64,000 nt of DNA, from positions 1 to 64,000 of the forward strand of contig CAZGHS010000005.1 in NCBI GenBank assembly GCA_964525495.1, read 5' to 3'. The notes below the pieces were generated by a model that had not been told where the DNA came from, made no database searches, and saw nothing but the letters and a program-made list of their open reading frames with translations. The position numbers and the translations under genes are program-made. The DNA is from CAZGHS01 sp964525495 (GTDB lineage Bacteria > Patescibacteriota > Microgenomatia > JALYQM01). Of this stretch, positions 55,465 through 63,390 are shown piece after piece. The number at the start of each line of letters is the position of its first letter. The first letter of the stretch is position 1.

Positions 55465-57111
55465 ATGATAAAAAAAGCCATTATTTTAGCCATTATTGTC
55501 ATCGGAATTACACTCAGGTTCTATAACCTCGGAGAGGTTCCTTATTCAATGGACTGGGATGAAGTTTCACTGGGGTACAACGCGTATTCCATGTTATTGC
55601 AAGGAACCGACGAATACGGCAATACCTGGCCTCTCTCCATTCGTTCATTCAACGACTACAAACCACCAGCTTACGCGTACTTCACAATTCCTTCTATCGC
55701 ACTCTTCGGACTTGATCAGTTTTCTATTCGTGCACCAAGCGCATTCTTTGGCTCGCTTACCATCATTTTTGTTTACCTGTTAACTCGTGAATTTTTTAAA
55801 AACTCAAAAAACAGCCAACTTCGTGAATATGCACCATTGACTGCGATGTTCATTTTTGCGATCTCGCCCTGGTCTCTGCAATTTTCTCGAGCAGCATTCG
55901 AAGCAAACATAGCAGTCTTCTTTGTGGTATCAGGAATGTGGGCAATCCTTCATTATTTGAATACTCAAAAGCCTAAATGGATCTACCTCAGCGCACTATT
56001 ATTGGCGGCTTCATTTTACTGTTATCACGCACCCCGCCTCGTAGTTCCACTTCTTCTTCTCGGCGTACTAATACGCTATCGTAATGCATTCAAACAGCAA
56101 TACAAACATGTAATTATTGCCTCAGTTATCGCCCTCATATTCATAGCGCCTCTGGTAATTGTTCTGTTCCGAGGTACCGCTTCATCGCGCTTCACATCGG
56201 TCTCAGTGTTTAAGCCTTCCTTCGAAATGTTGCGAACCTTAGAATACGCCAGAGAAGACGAAGTAAAAGGCAAATGGGAATCCATATTTCACAATAGAAG
56301 AATGATTTACGCCTTGAGCATTGTAGAAGGATACGCAGACCATTTTTATCCCAGCAGTATGTTCCTCAAAGGAGATCCAGTACAACGTCATCATGCTCCC
56401 GGCATGGGTCATTTCTACTTACTCGAATTTCCTTTCTTCATCATTGGACTTATATTTCTTCTAAAAAAGAAGTTCAACTTTAAATGGCTATTCTTCTATT
56501 GGTACTTTATTGCGCCAATTCCTGCAGCAATCTCAACCGGCACACCGCACGCCATTCGCAGTATTTTATTCTTGCCCATCCCACAGATCATGATTGCGGT
56601 TGGACTGATCGTGGCAATAAACTGGTCAAGGCAACAAATACAAAAAATCTCAAAATCCAAAGCACTCATATATTTCCCAGCTATACTCGTTATCCTCTCG
56701 TACATAGCAAACTTCACGTATTATCTCAATCAATATTACGTAAACTTAGATAAAGAGTACGCTCGTGAATGGCAATATGGCTATAAAGAATTAGTAGAAA
56801 CGCTCAAGCCTATAGAAGATAAATATGACAAAATTCTGGTAACTACCGCCTGGGACCAGCCATATATATACTTTCTCTATTACAAAAACTATGATCCTCG
56901 AGTTTGGATAAACAATGGAGAATTCAATAAAGGGTTCGATAAATACGAATTCCGGCGTGTAATCTGGGCAGAGGACAGGAATTTAAAAAATACATTAATA
57001 GTGGGAAGTTTCGGAGAAATTCCAGAAGGTGAGTCAGGAACGCTAAAAGTTATTACATTTCCTGATGGGAAACTCGACGCTTTTAGAATCTATGATAATC
57101 CCAACGACTAG
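55465..57111 (+). CDS. Polytopic glycosyltransferase, ArnT/PMT-like
   Basis: A 548-residue GT-C enzyme with first-loop motif DWDEVSLGYNAYSM, second motif FNDYKPPAYAYF, and the shared middle ISPWSLQFSRAAFEANIA. The extracytoplasmic loop SMFLKGDPVQRHHAPGMG has histidines not seen in the paralogues. APIPAAISTGTPHAIRS is the conserved late-helix motif also present in the enzymes at 43099 and 44857. The soluble C-terminal domain begins near YAREWQYGYKELVE. It is the last of the glycosyltransferases and lies before the FAD-dependent enzyme. Confidence 0.87.
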   Translation: MIKKAIILAIIVIGITLRFYNLGEVPYSMDWDEVSLGYNAYSMLLQGTDEYGNTWPLSIRSFNDYKPPAYAYFTIPSIALFGLDQFSIRAPSAFFGSLTIIFVYLLTREFFKNSKNSQLREYAPLTAMFIFAISPWSLQFSRAAFEANIAVFFVVSGMWAILHYLNTQKPKWIYLSALLLAASFYCYHAPRLVVPLLLLGVLIRYRNAFKQQYKHVIIASVIALIFIAPLVIVLFRGTASSRFTSVSVFKPSFEMLRTLEYAREDEVKGKWESIFHNRRMIYALSIVEGYADHFYPSSMFLKGDPVQRHHAPGMGHFYLLEFPFFIIGLIFLLKKKFNFKWLFFYWYFIAPIPAAISTGTPHAIRSILFLPIPQIMIAVGLIVAINWSRQQIQKISKSKALIYFPAILVILSYIANFTYYLNQYYVNLDKEYAREWQYGYKELVETLKPIEDKYDKILVTTAWDQPYIYFLYYKNYDPRVWINNGEFNKGFDKYEFRRVIWAEDRNLKNTLIVGSFGEIPEGESGTLKVITFPDGKLDAFRIYDNPND

Positions 57112-57171
57112 CGCTCATTTGCGTAATTTATGCGAATCAGATAAAGTATAAAAGAATAAAAAGGAATATAT

Positions 57172-58689
57172 ATGAATGAAACAGGTAAAAAAGTAGTAAT
57201 TCTCGGAGCAGGACTCGCAGGTTTAGCCTGTGGGCACGAGCTCACTAAGAAGTCCGATACTCAAGTGACATTAGTTGAAAAAAACCCCTATGCTGGTGGT
57301 TTAGCTGTTACATTCCGTAAAAATGGCTTTGTCTTCGACTCTGGGCCTCATCGATGGTTCACCAAATCTGACGAAATTGACGAGTGGATGCGAGATCTTC
57401 TCAAAGGAGAGCTTACTGACGTCAATCGCCTCACCCGTATCTACTATAAAGGTAAATACTATAACTACCCACTCAAGCCGCTCAACGCGCTTGCAAATCT
57501 CGGTATCTTTCATGCAGTCTGGGCTATTTTGTCATATTTCAAAACACGTATCGCCATAAAAACTGGCCTTCGTACACCCTCAAACGAAAACATGAAAGAC
57601 GCCTATATTAACCTTTTTGGCACCAAACTATACTACGAATTCTTCCACTATTATACAGAAAAACTCTGGGGTAAAAAAACCACTGAACTTTCAGGCGACT
57701 GGGTCTCGCAGCGCGCAAAAGGTTTAAGTATCTGGGGTGCAGTCAAAGATTCGTTTATTAAATCTAAAAACGTTGTCAGTTTAATAGACAAATTTATCTA
57801 CCCCAAAACCGGGTTTGGTCGCATCGCCGAAAAGCTCGAGGAAGATATTCTTAAAAAATCACAGAACAAGATCCAACTCTCCCAAGATGTCATAAAAATT
57901 GATTGGTCAGAGAAAGATGGCGAAAAACACATCAACTCCATAACCGTCACCCAAACACACGCAAAAGATATCCACGACGAACACATAGAAATTAGCCGCA
58001 AAGAACTTGGAAGTAAGCCGACCGCACAGAGCGATCAAACAGAAACATTAACTGCTGAGAACTTTGTTTCTAGTATCCCGCTCACAGAATTAGTACTTAA
58101 ACTTACTCCAGCAGCCGATGAAAACGTTATTCAAGCAGCCAAAGGCTTATCCTATCGCGACGAAATACAAGTCACAGTTATGGTCAACAAAGCACACTTC
58201 ACTCCAGACAACTGGGTCTATACCCAAGACTCCAAACTTATTTTCGTGCGTCTCATGGAAATGGATGCTTGGACCGACGGTCTTTCACCTGAAGGCACGA
58301 CATCAATAGTATTCGAACTCGCATGCCAAGAGGGTGACGAGCTATGGAACATGAAGGACGAGGACATTGTGACTAAAGTAGCCGAAAACTATATCGCAGA
58401 ATTCCATTACTTCGAAAAAGAAAATATTGTGGGCTCATACGTTCACCGTGTACCAAAAGAATATCCTGTCTACGATCTCGGCTACAAAGAAAAAGTCGAA
58501 GCGCTTAAAGAGTATCTCAAAGGATTCAAAAATCTCCAGATCATCGGCCGCAATGGAACATTCAAGTATAACAACTCAGACCACTCAATCCAAATGGGTC
58601 TCTATGCTGCCAGAAATATCATGGGTGAAAATTACGATCTCGAAAACGTCAACACCGACCGTGCATATCACGAAGTAAAAAAGGTTTAA
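57172..58689 (+). CDS. FAD-dependent oxidoreductase, amine-oxidase / UDP-galactopyranose-mutase-like
   Basis: A 505-residue cytoplasmic flavoprotein. The N-terminal Rossmann motif VVILGAGLAGLACGHEL and the following VTLVEKNPYAGGLA bind the FAD ADP part. VFDSGPHRWFTKSDEI is the second conserved segment, and the C terminus contains LQIIGRNGTFKYNNSDHSIQ and a final FAD contact (MGLYAARNI). The overall pattern matches the protoporphyrinogen-oxidase-like/UDP-galactopyranose mutase-like group that occurs in polysaccharide clusters. A sugar-nucleotide or isoprenoid role is more likely than haem synthesis given the neighbours, but this is inference. The Shine-Dalgarno AAAAAGG precedes the ATG and a TATAAA lies upstream. 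Confidence 0.8.
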   Translation: MNETGKKVVILGAGLAGLACGHELTKKSDTQVTLVEKNPYAGGLAVTFRKNGFVFDSGPHRWFTKSDEIDEWMRDLLKGELTDVNRLTRIYYKGKYYNYPLKPLNALANLGIFHAVWAILSYFKTRIAIKTGLRTPSNENMKDAYINLFGTKLYYEFFHYYTEKLWGKKTTELSGDWVSQRAKGLSIWGAVKDSFIKSKNVVSLIDKFIYPKTGFGRIAEKLEEDILKKSQNKIQLSQDVIKIDWSEKDGEKHINSITVTQTHAKDIHDEHIEISRKELGSKPTAQSDQTETLTAENFVSSIPLTELVLKLTPAADENVIQAAKGLSYRDEIQVTVMVNKAHFTPDNWVYTQDSKLIFVRLMEMDAWTDGLSPEGTTSIVFELACQEGDELWNMKDEDIVTKVAENYIAEFHYFEKENIVGSYVHRVPKEYPVYDLGYKEKVEALKEYLKGFKNLQIIGRNGTFKYNNSDHSIQMGLYAARNIMGENYDLENVNTDRAYHEVKKV

Positions 58690-58757
58690 GTGGAGTCTGG
58701 ACATCCGCCTCCAACTGCGGTACGCTATCTACGTATAGTCTATCTAAAGGGGTTCTC

Positions 58758-59342
58758 ATGAAAAAATTTATCGCTATTGCAGGTACTGCACTTTTATTAG
58801 CAGCTTGTACACCTAAAGCTCCCGCAACCACAGAAACAGATATTATGGAACCAGTAGCCACGCCGGTAGTGACAGCGCGTCCAACAGGCACACCTATTGC
58901 TATGATGAATGAAGGATCAAGCAGCGCAAAACCATCTTTCAAACTCACTGCACAAAACAATTCCAAGCAAGACGGCACAGTAATGTTTGAAGAAGTCGCC
59001 GGAAAAGTAAAAGTAACTGTCCAGGTTGCAAACGCAACAGCAGCAGCTGAGCCAGCACACATTCATGCAGGTGTCTGTCCTAAGCCAGGTGACGTAAAAT
59101 ATCCACTCACAGACGTAGTAAACGGAAAGTCTGAAACAACATTACCAGCAGGTGTAACACTCGCTTCACTCGCAGATCTCGGTAAACTATCTGTAAATGT
59201 ACACAAGTCTAAAGCTGAGATAGCAACCTATCTATCTTGCGGCAACCTAGACTTTTCAGCATCAATGACAAAAGCAAGCCCATCAGGTTCAGCGATGACT
59301 TCAAGCAAAGCATCTGCTTCACCAAAAGCATCGGCTATGTAA
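58758..59342 (+). CDS. Lipoprotein with CHRD-like domain
   Basis: A 194-residue lipoprotein: signal peptide with lipobox LLLAAC, a Thr/Pro-rich linker, then a domain of about 105 residues. The domain carries the motif PAHIHAGVCPKPGDVKYPL and ends LSVNVHKSKAEIATYLSCGN. This pattern (H-x-H-x-G-x-C ... NVH ... CG) resembles the CHRD / SOD-like fold, where the histidines can bind metal and the two cysteines may pair. The tail is low-complexity Ala/Ser/Lys. An AAAGGGG Shine-Dalgarno lies upstream, and a strong terminator follows. Its neighbour is a metal transporter, which fits metal handling at the surface, but the function is not established. Confidence 0.72.
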   Translation: MKKFIAIAGTALLLAACTPKAPATTETDIMEPVATPVVTARPTGTPIAMMNEGSSSAKPSFKLTAQNNSKQDGTVMFEEVAGKVKVTVQVANATAAAEPAHIHAGVCPKPGDVKYPLTDVVNGKSETTLPAGVTLASLADLGKLSVNVHKSKAEIATYLSCGNLDFSASMTKASPSGSAMTSSKASASPKASAM

Positions 59343-59367
59343 TAATTTAACTAACTCACGTAACGCT

Positions 59368-59398
59368 AAAAGCCCTCCTAAAACTCGAGGGCTTTTTT
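59368..59398 (+). terminator. Rho-independent terminator
   Basis: GCCCTC at 59372-59377 pairs with GAGGGC at 59387-59392 across a 9-base loop, flanked by an A-run and followed by six T. It ends the lipoprotein transcript. It is the clearest intrinsic terminator in the window. Confidence 0.9.
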
Positions 59399-59423
59399 AA
59401 TACACATCACAAACGCAACTCTA

Positions 59424-59452
59424 TTGCAATTGAAAATAATCTACTGTATAAT
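59424..59452 (+). promoter_or_regulatory. Promoter of the znuABC-like operon
   Basis: TTGCAA at 59424-59429 and TATAAT at 59447-59452 with an ideal 17-base spacer. The ATG at 59459 follows 6 bases later, indicating a leaderless mRNA. No recognisable Zur or Fur box is seen. Confidence 0.65.
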
Positions 59453-59458
59453 ATAAGT

Positions 59459-60370
59459 ATGAAGTTAAGGCACGTTGCGTTATTTATTTGTACTATCGGA
59501 CTAGGCATCTTCCTACTCACATTCCTAACTAGCCCTAAAAAAACAGATCACAACACGCAGAACAAACTCCATGTAACCACAAGTTTCTATCCGCTCCAAT
59601 TTCTGGCGCAAGAAGTAGGGAAAGACAACCTCATCGTCACATCCATTGTTCCTGCTGGTGTTGAACCACACGACTTCGAACCAAAACCTCAAGATATTAC
59701 CAATTTACTCTCATCAGATTTACTCATATACAACGGCGCCGGATTTGAAACCTGGATAGACAAACTCACACCTGACTTACAAAAGGAAAACATACAACTA
59801 ATCGATGCCAGTCAAGATCTTGTCCTCCTCCCTCAGGAGTCTGGCTACGACCCTCACATCTGGCTCGATCCAGTACTCGCCATACAAATTACAGACAAGA
59901 TAACGCAAGCCTTTATTACAAGTGATCCACAAAACCAAGCAAGTTATGAAGTAAACGCAGCAGACCTTAAAACTAACCTAACGCAACTACACAACCAGTT
60001 TAATAACCTCGGTACTTCCTGCGCACGATCTGAAATAATCACATCCCATAACGCCTTCGGATACCTTGCATCACGATATGGTTTTGTTGCAAACTCCATA
60101 TCCGGGCTCTCTCCTGACGAAGAACCATCTCCGCAGAAGCTAGCGGAGTTAGTCGAACTCGCAAAACAAAAAAATATTAAGTATATTTTCTACGAATCAC
60201 TCATTTCTCCGCGCATATCTGCTACAATAGCCCAAGAGGTAGGCGCCCAAACACTACTCTTTAATCCAATCGAAGGATTAACAGACGAAGAGATCGCACA
60301 AGGCCAAAATTACATAACTATTCAACAGCAAAACCTTGCCAATCTCAAAATCGCGCTAGAATGCCAATGA
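59459..60370 (+). CDS. znuA: Metal ABC transporter substrate-binding protein (ZnuA/TroA-like)
   Basis: A 303-residue extracytoplasmic binding protein for Zn2+ or Mn2+, anchored by an N-terminal membrane helix (about residues 5-25) with no lipobox. Cluster A-I metal ligands are visible: His in GVEPHDFEPKPQD, His in YDPHIWLDP, His in SHNAFGYLASRYG and an acidic ligand near FYESLISPRI. The His-rich loop of classic ZnuA is absent, so metal identity is undecided. It delivers metal to the permease encoded two genes later. Its stop overlaps the ATPase start by four to ten bases, so the three genes form one operon. Confidence 0.9.
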   Translation: MKLRHVALFICTIGLGIFLLTFLTSPKKTDHNTQNKLHVTTSFYPLQFLAQEVGKDNLIVTSIVPAGVEPHDFEPKPQDITNLLSSDLLIYNGAGFETWIDKLTPDLQKENIQLIDASQDLVLLPQESGYDPHIWLDPVLAIQITDKITQAFITSDPQNQASYEVNAADLKTNLTQLHNQFNNLGTSCARSEIITSHNAFGYLASRYGFVANSISGLSPDEEPSPQKLAELVELAKQKNIKYIFYESLISPRISATIAQEVGAQTLLFNPIEGLTDEEIAQGQNYITIQQQNLANLKIALECQ

Positions 60371-61077
60371 ACACACCAATAGTACAGCTCAAAGATATCT
60401 GTTTCGGATACGGAGAAGAAGAAGTCCTCTGCAGTATTTCGCTAGATATTCACAAAGGAGACTTCATCGGCATTATCGGCCCAAATGGCAGTGGCAAGAC
60501 CACTCTTATCCGTATTCTCCTAGGACTAATGAAGCCGGGGAGCGGGGATATAAAACTCTTTGGTAAATCACTCAACAAATTCAAAGAATTTTCCAAAATA
60601 GGATATGTTCCACAAAAAGCCACGCAGATAGATATCACTACACCTATCACAGTAGAAGAAATTATCTCACTCGCAACAGAAAATAAAAAAAATGTAGCAG
60701 ATGCACTCCATGCCGTAGATCTCACCAGCAAAAAAGATAAACTCATCAGAGAGCTCTCAGGCGGCCAACAGCAGCGGGCTTTTATCGCCAAAGCACTTGC
60801 CTCCCAACCAGATCTTTTGATCCTCGACGAGCCAACCACAGGCGTTGACGTCAACACACAGGACGAGTTCTACAGTCTCCTCGCAAAACTCAACAAAACT
60901 GGGCTGACCATAGTACTTGTCTCTCACGACATTGATGTAGTGGTAAATGAAGTGAATAAACTCGTCTGTCTCAATAAAAAACTCGTCTACCAAGGAACAC
61001 CCAAACAATTTGTTAAAGATGAATACCTAGAAAAATTATATGGCAGCACGCGAAGGATGATTATTCACAAGCATTAA
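60367..61077 (+). CDS. znuC: Metal ABC transporter ATP-binding protein (ZnuC-like)
   Basis: A cytoplasmic ABC ATPase of about 236 residues. It has Walker A GPNGSGKTTLIRI, the Q-loop in GYVPQKATQI, signature LSGGQQQRAFIAKAL, Walker B DLLILDEPTTGVD and the H-loop VLVSHDIDVV. The short length and the neighbours assign it to the zinc/manganese importer. Two ATGs are possible, 60361 and 60367; the second overlaps the upstream stop as ATGA and is preferred. The permease gene follows after 4 bases. Confidence 0.93.
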   Translation: MNTPIVQLKDICFGYGEEEVLCSISLDIHKGDFIGIIGPNGSGKTTLIRILLGLMKPGSGDIKLFGKSLNKFKEFSKIGYVPQKATQIDITTPITVEEIISLATENKKNVADALHAVDLTSKKDKLIRELSGGQQQRAFIAKALASQPDLLILDEPTTGVDVNTQDEFYSLLAKLNKTGLTIVLVSHDIDVVVNEVNKLVCLNKKLVYQGTPKQFVKDEYLEKLYGSTRRMIIHKH

Positions 61078-61081
61078 AACT

Positions 61082-61873
61082 ATGGAAATCTTTCAATACA
61101 CATTCATGATTCGCGCACTCACAGCAGGCATAATTATTGCCTTCATCGCACCACTCATCGGAATATTCCTTGTTAACAAAAAATATTCCCTGATGGCTGA
61201 CACCCTCGCACACGTATCGCTCGCCGGAGTTGCTATCGGTTTACTCACCCAAGTCTATCCTGTTTACACTGCCCTTATCGTCACTGTTCTCGCAGCCATC
61301 ATGATTCAAAAACTTAACCAGGACAAAAAACTCAGCGGCGAAGCCACACTCGCACTTTTCTTATCCGGAGGTTTAGCGCTCGCAACAGTTCTCATCAGCT
61401 TTGCCCGAGGATTCAACGTTGACCTATTTGCTTACCTCTTCGGCAGCATCACCACTGTGACCACTACAGACATCTATATCGCACTCACAGTAGGAGTAAT
61501 CGTCTCACTCACCATCGCCGCAATATACAAACAATTACTCTATGTCTCAGTTGATGAAGAAGCAGCCCAGGTCAGCGGTATCAAGGTAAATAAAGTTAAT
61601 TACATTTTCATGATTCTGACCGCCATCACTATCGCACTATCCATTCGCATCATCGGAATTCTATTAGTCAGCGCACTCATGGTCATCCCCGTACTCACCG
61701 CGTCACAAATCGCTAAAAGCTTTGTCCAAACTCTGCTCTATGCCATCATTTTCAGCATTTACTTTGTCATCGCCGGACTCTATCTATCTTTCTATTTCAA
61801 CCTAGCCGCAGGGGGAGCCATTGTTCTCTTCGCGCTCGCAAATTTCTTAGTAATAAAAGTAATCAAGAAATAA
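61082..61873 (+). CDS. znuB: Metal ABC transporter permease (ZnuB-like)
   Basis: A 263-residue ABC-3 family permease with about eight transmembrane helices. The segment KYSLMADTLAHVSLAGVAIG near residues 33-52 is the conserved family motif facing the ATPase. RIIGILLVSALMVIPVLTA near residues 185-205 is the second conserved motif. It completes the binding protein, ATPase and permease set. Its stop is one base from the convergent dehydrogenase gene, leaving no room for a terminator between them. Confidence 0.93.
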   Translation: MEIFQYTFMIRALTAGIIIAFIAPLIGIFLVNKKYSLMADTLAHVSLAGVAIGLLTQVYPVYTALIVTVLAAIMIQKLNQDKKLSGEATLALFLSGGLALATVLISFARGFNVDLFAYLFGSITTVTTTDIYIALTVGVIVSLTIAAIYKQLLYVSVDEEAAQVSGIKVNKVNYIFMILTAITIALSIRIIGILLVSALMVIPVLTASQIAKSFVQTLLYAIIFSIYFVIAGLYLSFYFNLAAGGAIVLFALANFLVIKVIKK

Positions 61874-61874
61874 A

Positions 61875-63044
61875 TTATTTAGCAGGCACTAGTCTGTAAA
61901 TCTTATCATCCTTATCCTTAACACTCCCACGTCCATCTCGATTACTTGACGAGAAATAAATATTGCCATCTGGTCCTGTCACAACGTCACGCACTCGTCC
62001 AACATCCACGCCTGCGAGTTTGTTATGCGACAATACGTTTGTTCCATCTGTATTCAACACTGCCCGGTAAATTCCTTGTCCGCGTAATGCACCATAAAAG
62101 AAATTATTCTCAAATTGAGGAAATACTTTTCCTGTATAAAAACTTCCAGATCCAGGAGCAATCGCAGGTGTATACAAAACTTGTGGATCCATCATGCCAT
62201 CTCGGCGTTTATCATGAGACACAACAGGCCAACCATAATTTGCAGCCCGCTCAATCATATTCACTTCGTCACCTCCGCCTGGTCCGTCACCTCCAGAAGG
62301 CCCGTGCTCAGTCTCCCACATAGTTTTCGTCACTGGATGCCAATCAATTCCTTGAGGATTACGATGACCATACGACCAGACATACGAATTAGGAAATGGA
62401 TTATCGCTCGGAATCGACCCATCGCTATTCATACGCAATATTTTCCCAGCCAGCGAGGTTTTATCCTGTGCCAATTCTTTTTGAGACGCATCACCAGTAG
62501 TCATATATAGTTTTCCATCCGGTCCAAACTTCAGACGGCTCCCCGCATGAACTTGCGCTGCAGGCACGCCTTCAATCAAAGTTTTATCCACACGCAATTT
62601 GTCACCTTCATCAACAGCCCGCACTACTCGATCAGCGCCACGTCCACTCGCATAGGTATACGCAATATACACATATTTATTTGAAGCATAATTCGGATCC
62701 AAAGTCATTCCTAGTAATCCATCTTCAGACCGAGTCGAGACATCAAAGGTAATCATCGGCTCTTTACGCACAACACCTTTTTCTACTACTTTCACTGCAC
62801 CACTTCGTTCAGTTACCAAAACCCGATCCGCAGAAGTGAACACGATACTCCATGGTACAAACAAGGAATCTGCATACACCTCTACTTTGTATCCCACCGC
62901 AACAGGACTCTCTTCGCTCGTATTCGTAGGCGAAGTAGTTCCATTGGATGAATTCTGAGGTAATGCAGTAGATTGCTGAGAAGTACACGCAGTTAACAGG
63001 AGAACACTCAGTAAAATAACAGTCAAAGATGTAACTTTATGCAT
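61875..63044 (-). CDS. Lipoprotein PQQ-dependent sugar dehydrogenase-like (GSDH) propeller
   Basis: A 389-residue lipoprotein with lipobox LLLTAC and a Ser/Thr linker, then a six-bladed GSDH/Asd-like propeller: WSIVFTSADRVLVTERSG, DGLLGMTLDPNYASNKYVYI, QVHAGSRLKFGPDGKLYMTT with the expected His, GKILRMNSDGSIPSDNPF, WSYGHRNPQGIDWHP and NYGWPVVSH. Family members oxidise aldoses with PQQ and Ca2+. No PQQ synthesis genes are seen in this window, so cofactor supply or activity is open. A TATATT on the minus strand (63056-63051) lies 6 bases before the ATG, a leaderless arrangement. The propeller in the surface protein at 30412 is a distant paralogue. Confidence 0.88.
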   Translation of the reverse strand: MHKVTSLTVILLSVLLLTACTSQQSTALPQNSSNGTTSPTNTSEESPVAVGYKVEVYADSLFVPWSIVFTSADRVLVTERSGAVKVVEKGVVRKEPMITFDVSTRSEDGLLGMTLDPNYASNKYVYIAYTYASGRGADRVVRAVDEGDKLRVDKTLIEGVPAAQVHAGSRLKFGPDGKLYMTTGDASQKELAQDKTSLAGKILRMNSDGSIPSDNPFPNSYVWSYGHRNPQGIDWHPVTKTMWETEHGPSGGDGPGGGDEVNMIERAANYGWPVVSHDKRRDGMMDPQVLYTPAIAPGSGSFYTGKVFPQFENNFFYGALRGQGIYRAVLNTDGTNVLSHNKLAGVDVGRVRDVVTGPDGNIYFSSSNRDGRGSVKDKDDKIYRLVPAK

Positions 63045-63069
63045 ACTAGTAATATACTAAAAACAAAAG

Positions 63070-63219
63070 CTATTGACCAGCATTACGCCAGTCATCGTCG
63101 CTGACAGTCACATCTTGGCCATTAACAACTTCTCTTGAATAAATCTCTCGATCATTAAGTCGGATCAAACCACCATGCTTTGGACGCAATTGATCAGCAT
63201 ATTTTTTCTCCAATGCCAC
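63070..63219 (-). CDS. Small protein, 49 residues, GTG start, function unknown
   Basis: An open frame from GTG at 63219 to TAG at 63070 reads as a plausible compact protein: KYADQLRPKHGGLIRLNDRE, then VVNGQDVTVSDDDWRNAGQ at the end. A stop codon lies two codons before the GTG, so no upstream start exists. TATGTT on the minus strand, 8 bases before the GTG, could be a -10 for a leaderless mRNA. It overlaps the opposite-strand small ORF by 7 bases at its start. I do not recognise the family. Confidence 0.5.
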   Translation of the reverse strand: MALEKKYADQLRPKHGGLIRLNDREIYSREVVNGQDVTVSDDDWRNAGQ

Positions 63220-63365
63220 AATTTATAAACATAGTCATTCCCTCAGCTGTACTTCACAAAAAAAGAGAAGGAAACCGCAATAGCAATTTTCTCTATGTTG
63301 AAATATTACCAGACGAGCGAGGCGACGGTTGGCAAGCAACAGAAATAGATTACGTAGACTTCTGA
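63213..63365 (+). CDS. Small protein, 50 residues, function unknown
   Basis: An open frame from ATG 63213 beginning MPQFINIVIPSAVLHKKREG and ending GDGWQATEIDYVDF. The frame stays open upstream to a TTG at 63180, but the ATG is preferred. Composition (charged, one hydrophobic N-terminal stretch) is protein-like. It diverges from the 49-residue minus-strand ORF with overlapping starts, so at least one of the two may be false. Support is moderate. Confidence 0.4.
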   Translation: MPQFINIVIPSAVLHKKREGNRNSNFLYVEILPDERGDGWQATEIDYVDF

Positions 63366-63374
63366 TAGTAATGA

Positions 63375-63380
63375 TATAAT
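63375..63380 (+). promoter_or_regulatory. -10 box TATAAT before 63391
   Basis: A perfect TATAAT lies 10 bases before the ATG at 63391, with no Shine-Dalgarno between them. Confidence 0.5.
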
Positions 63381-63390
63381 TAAATAAAAT

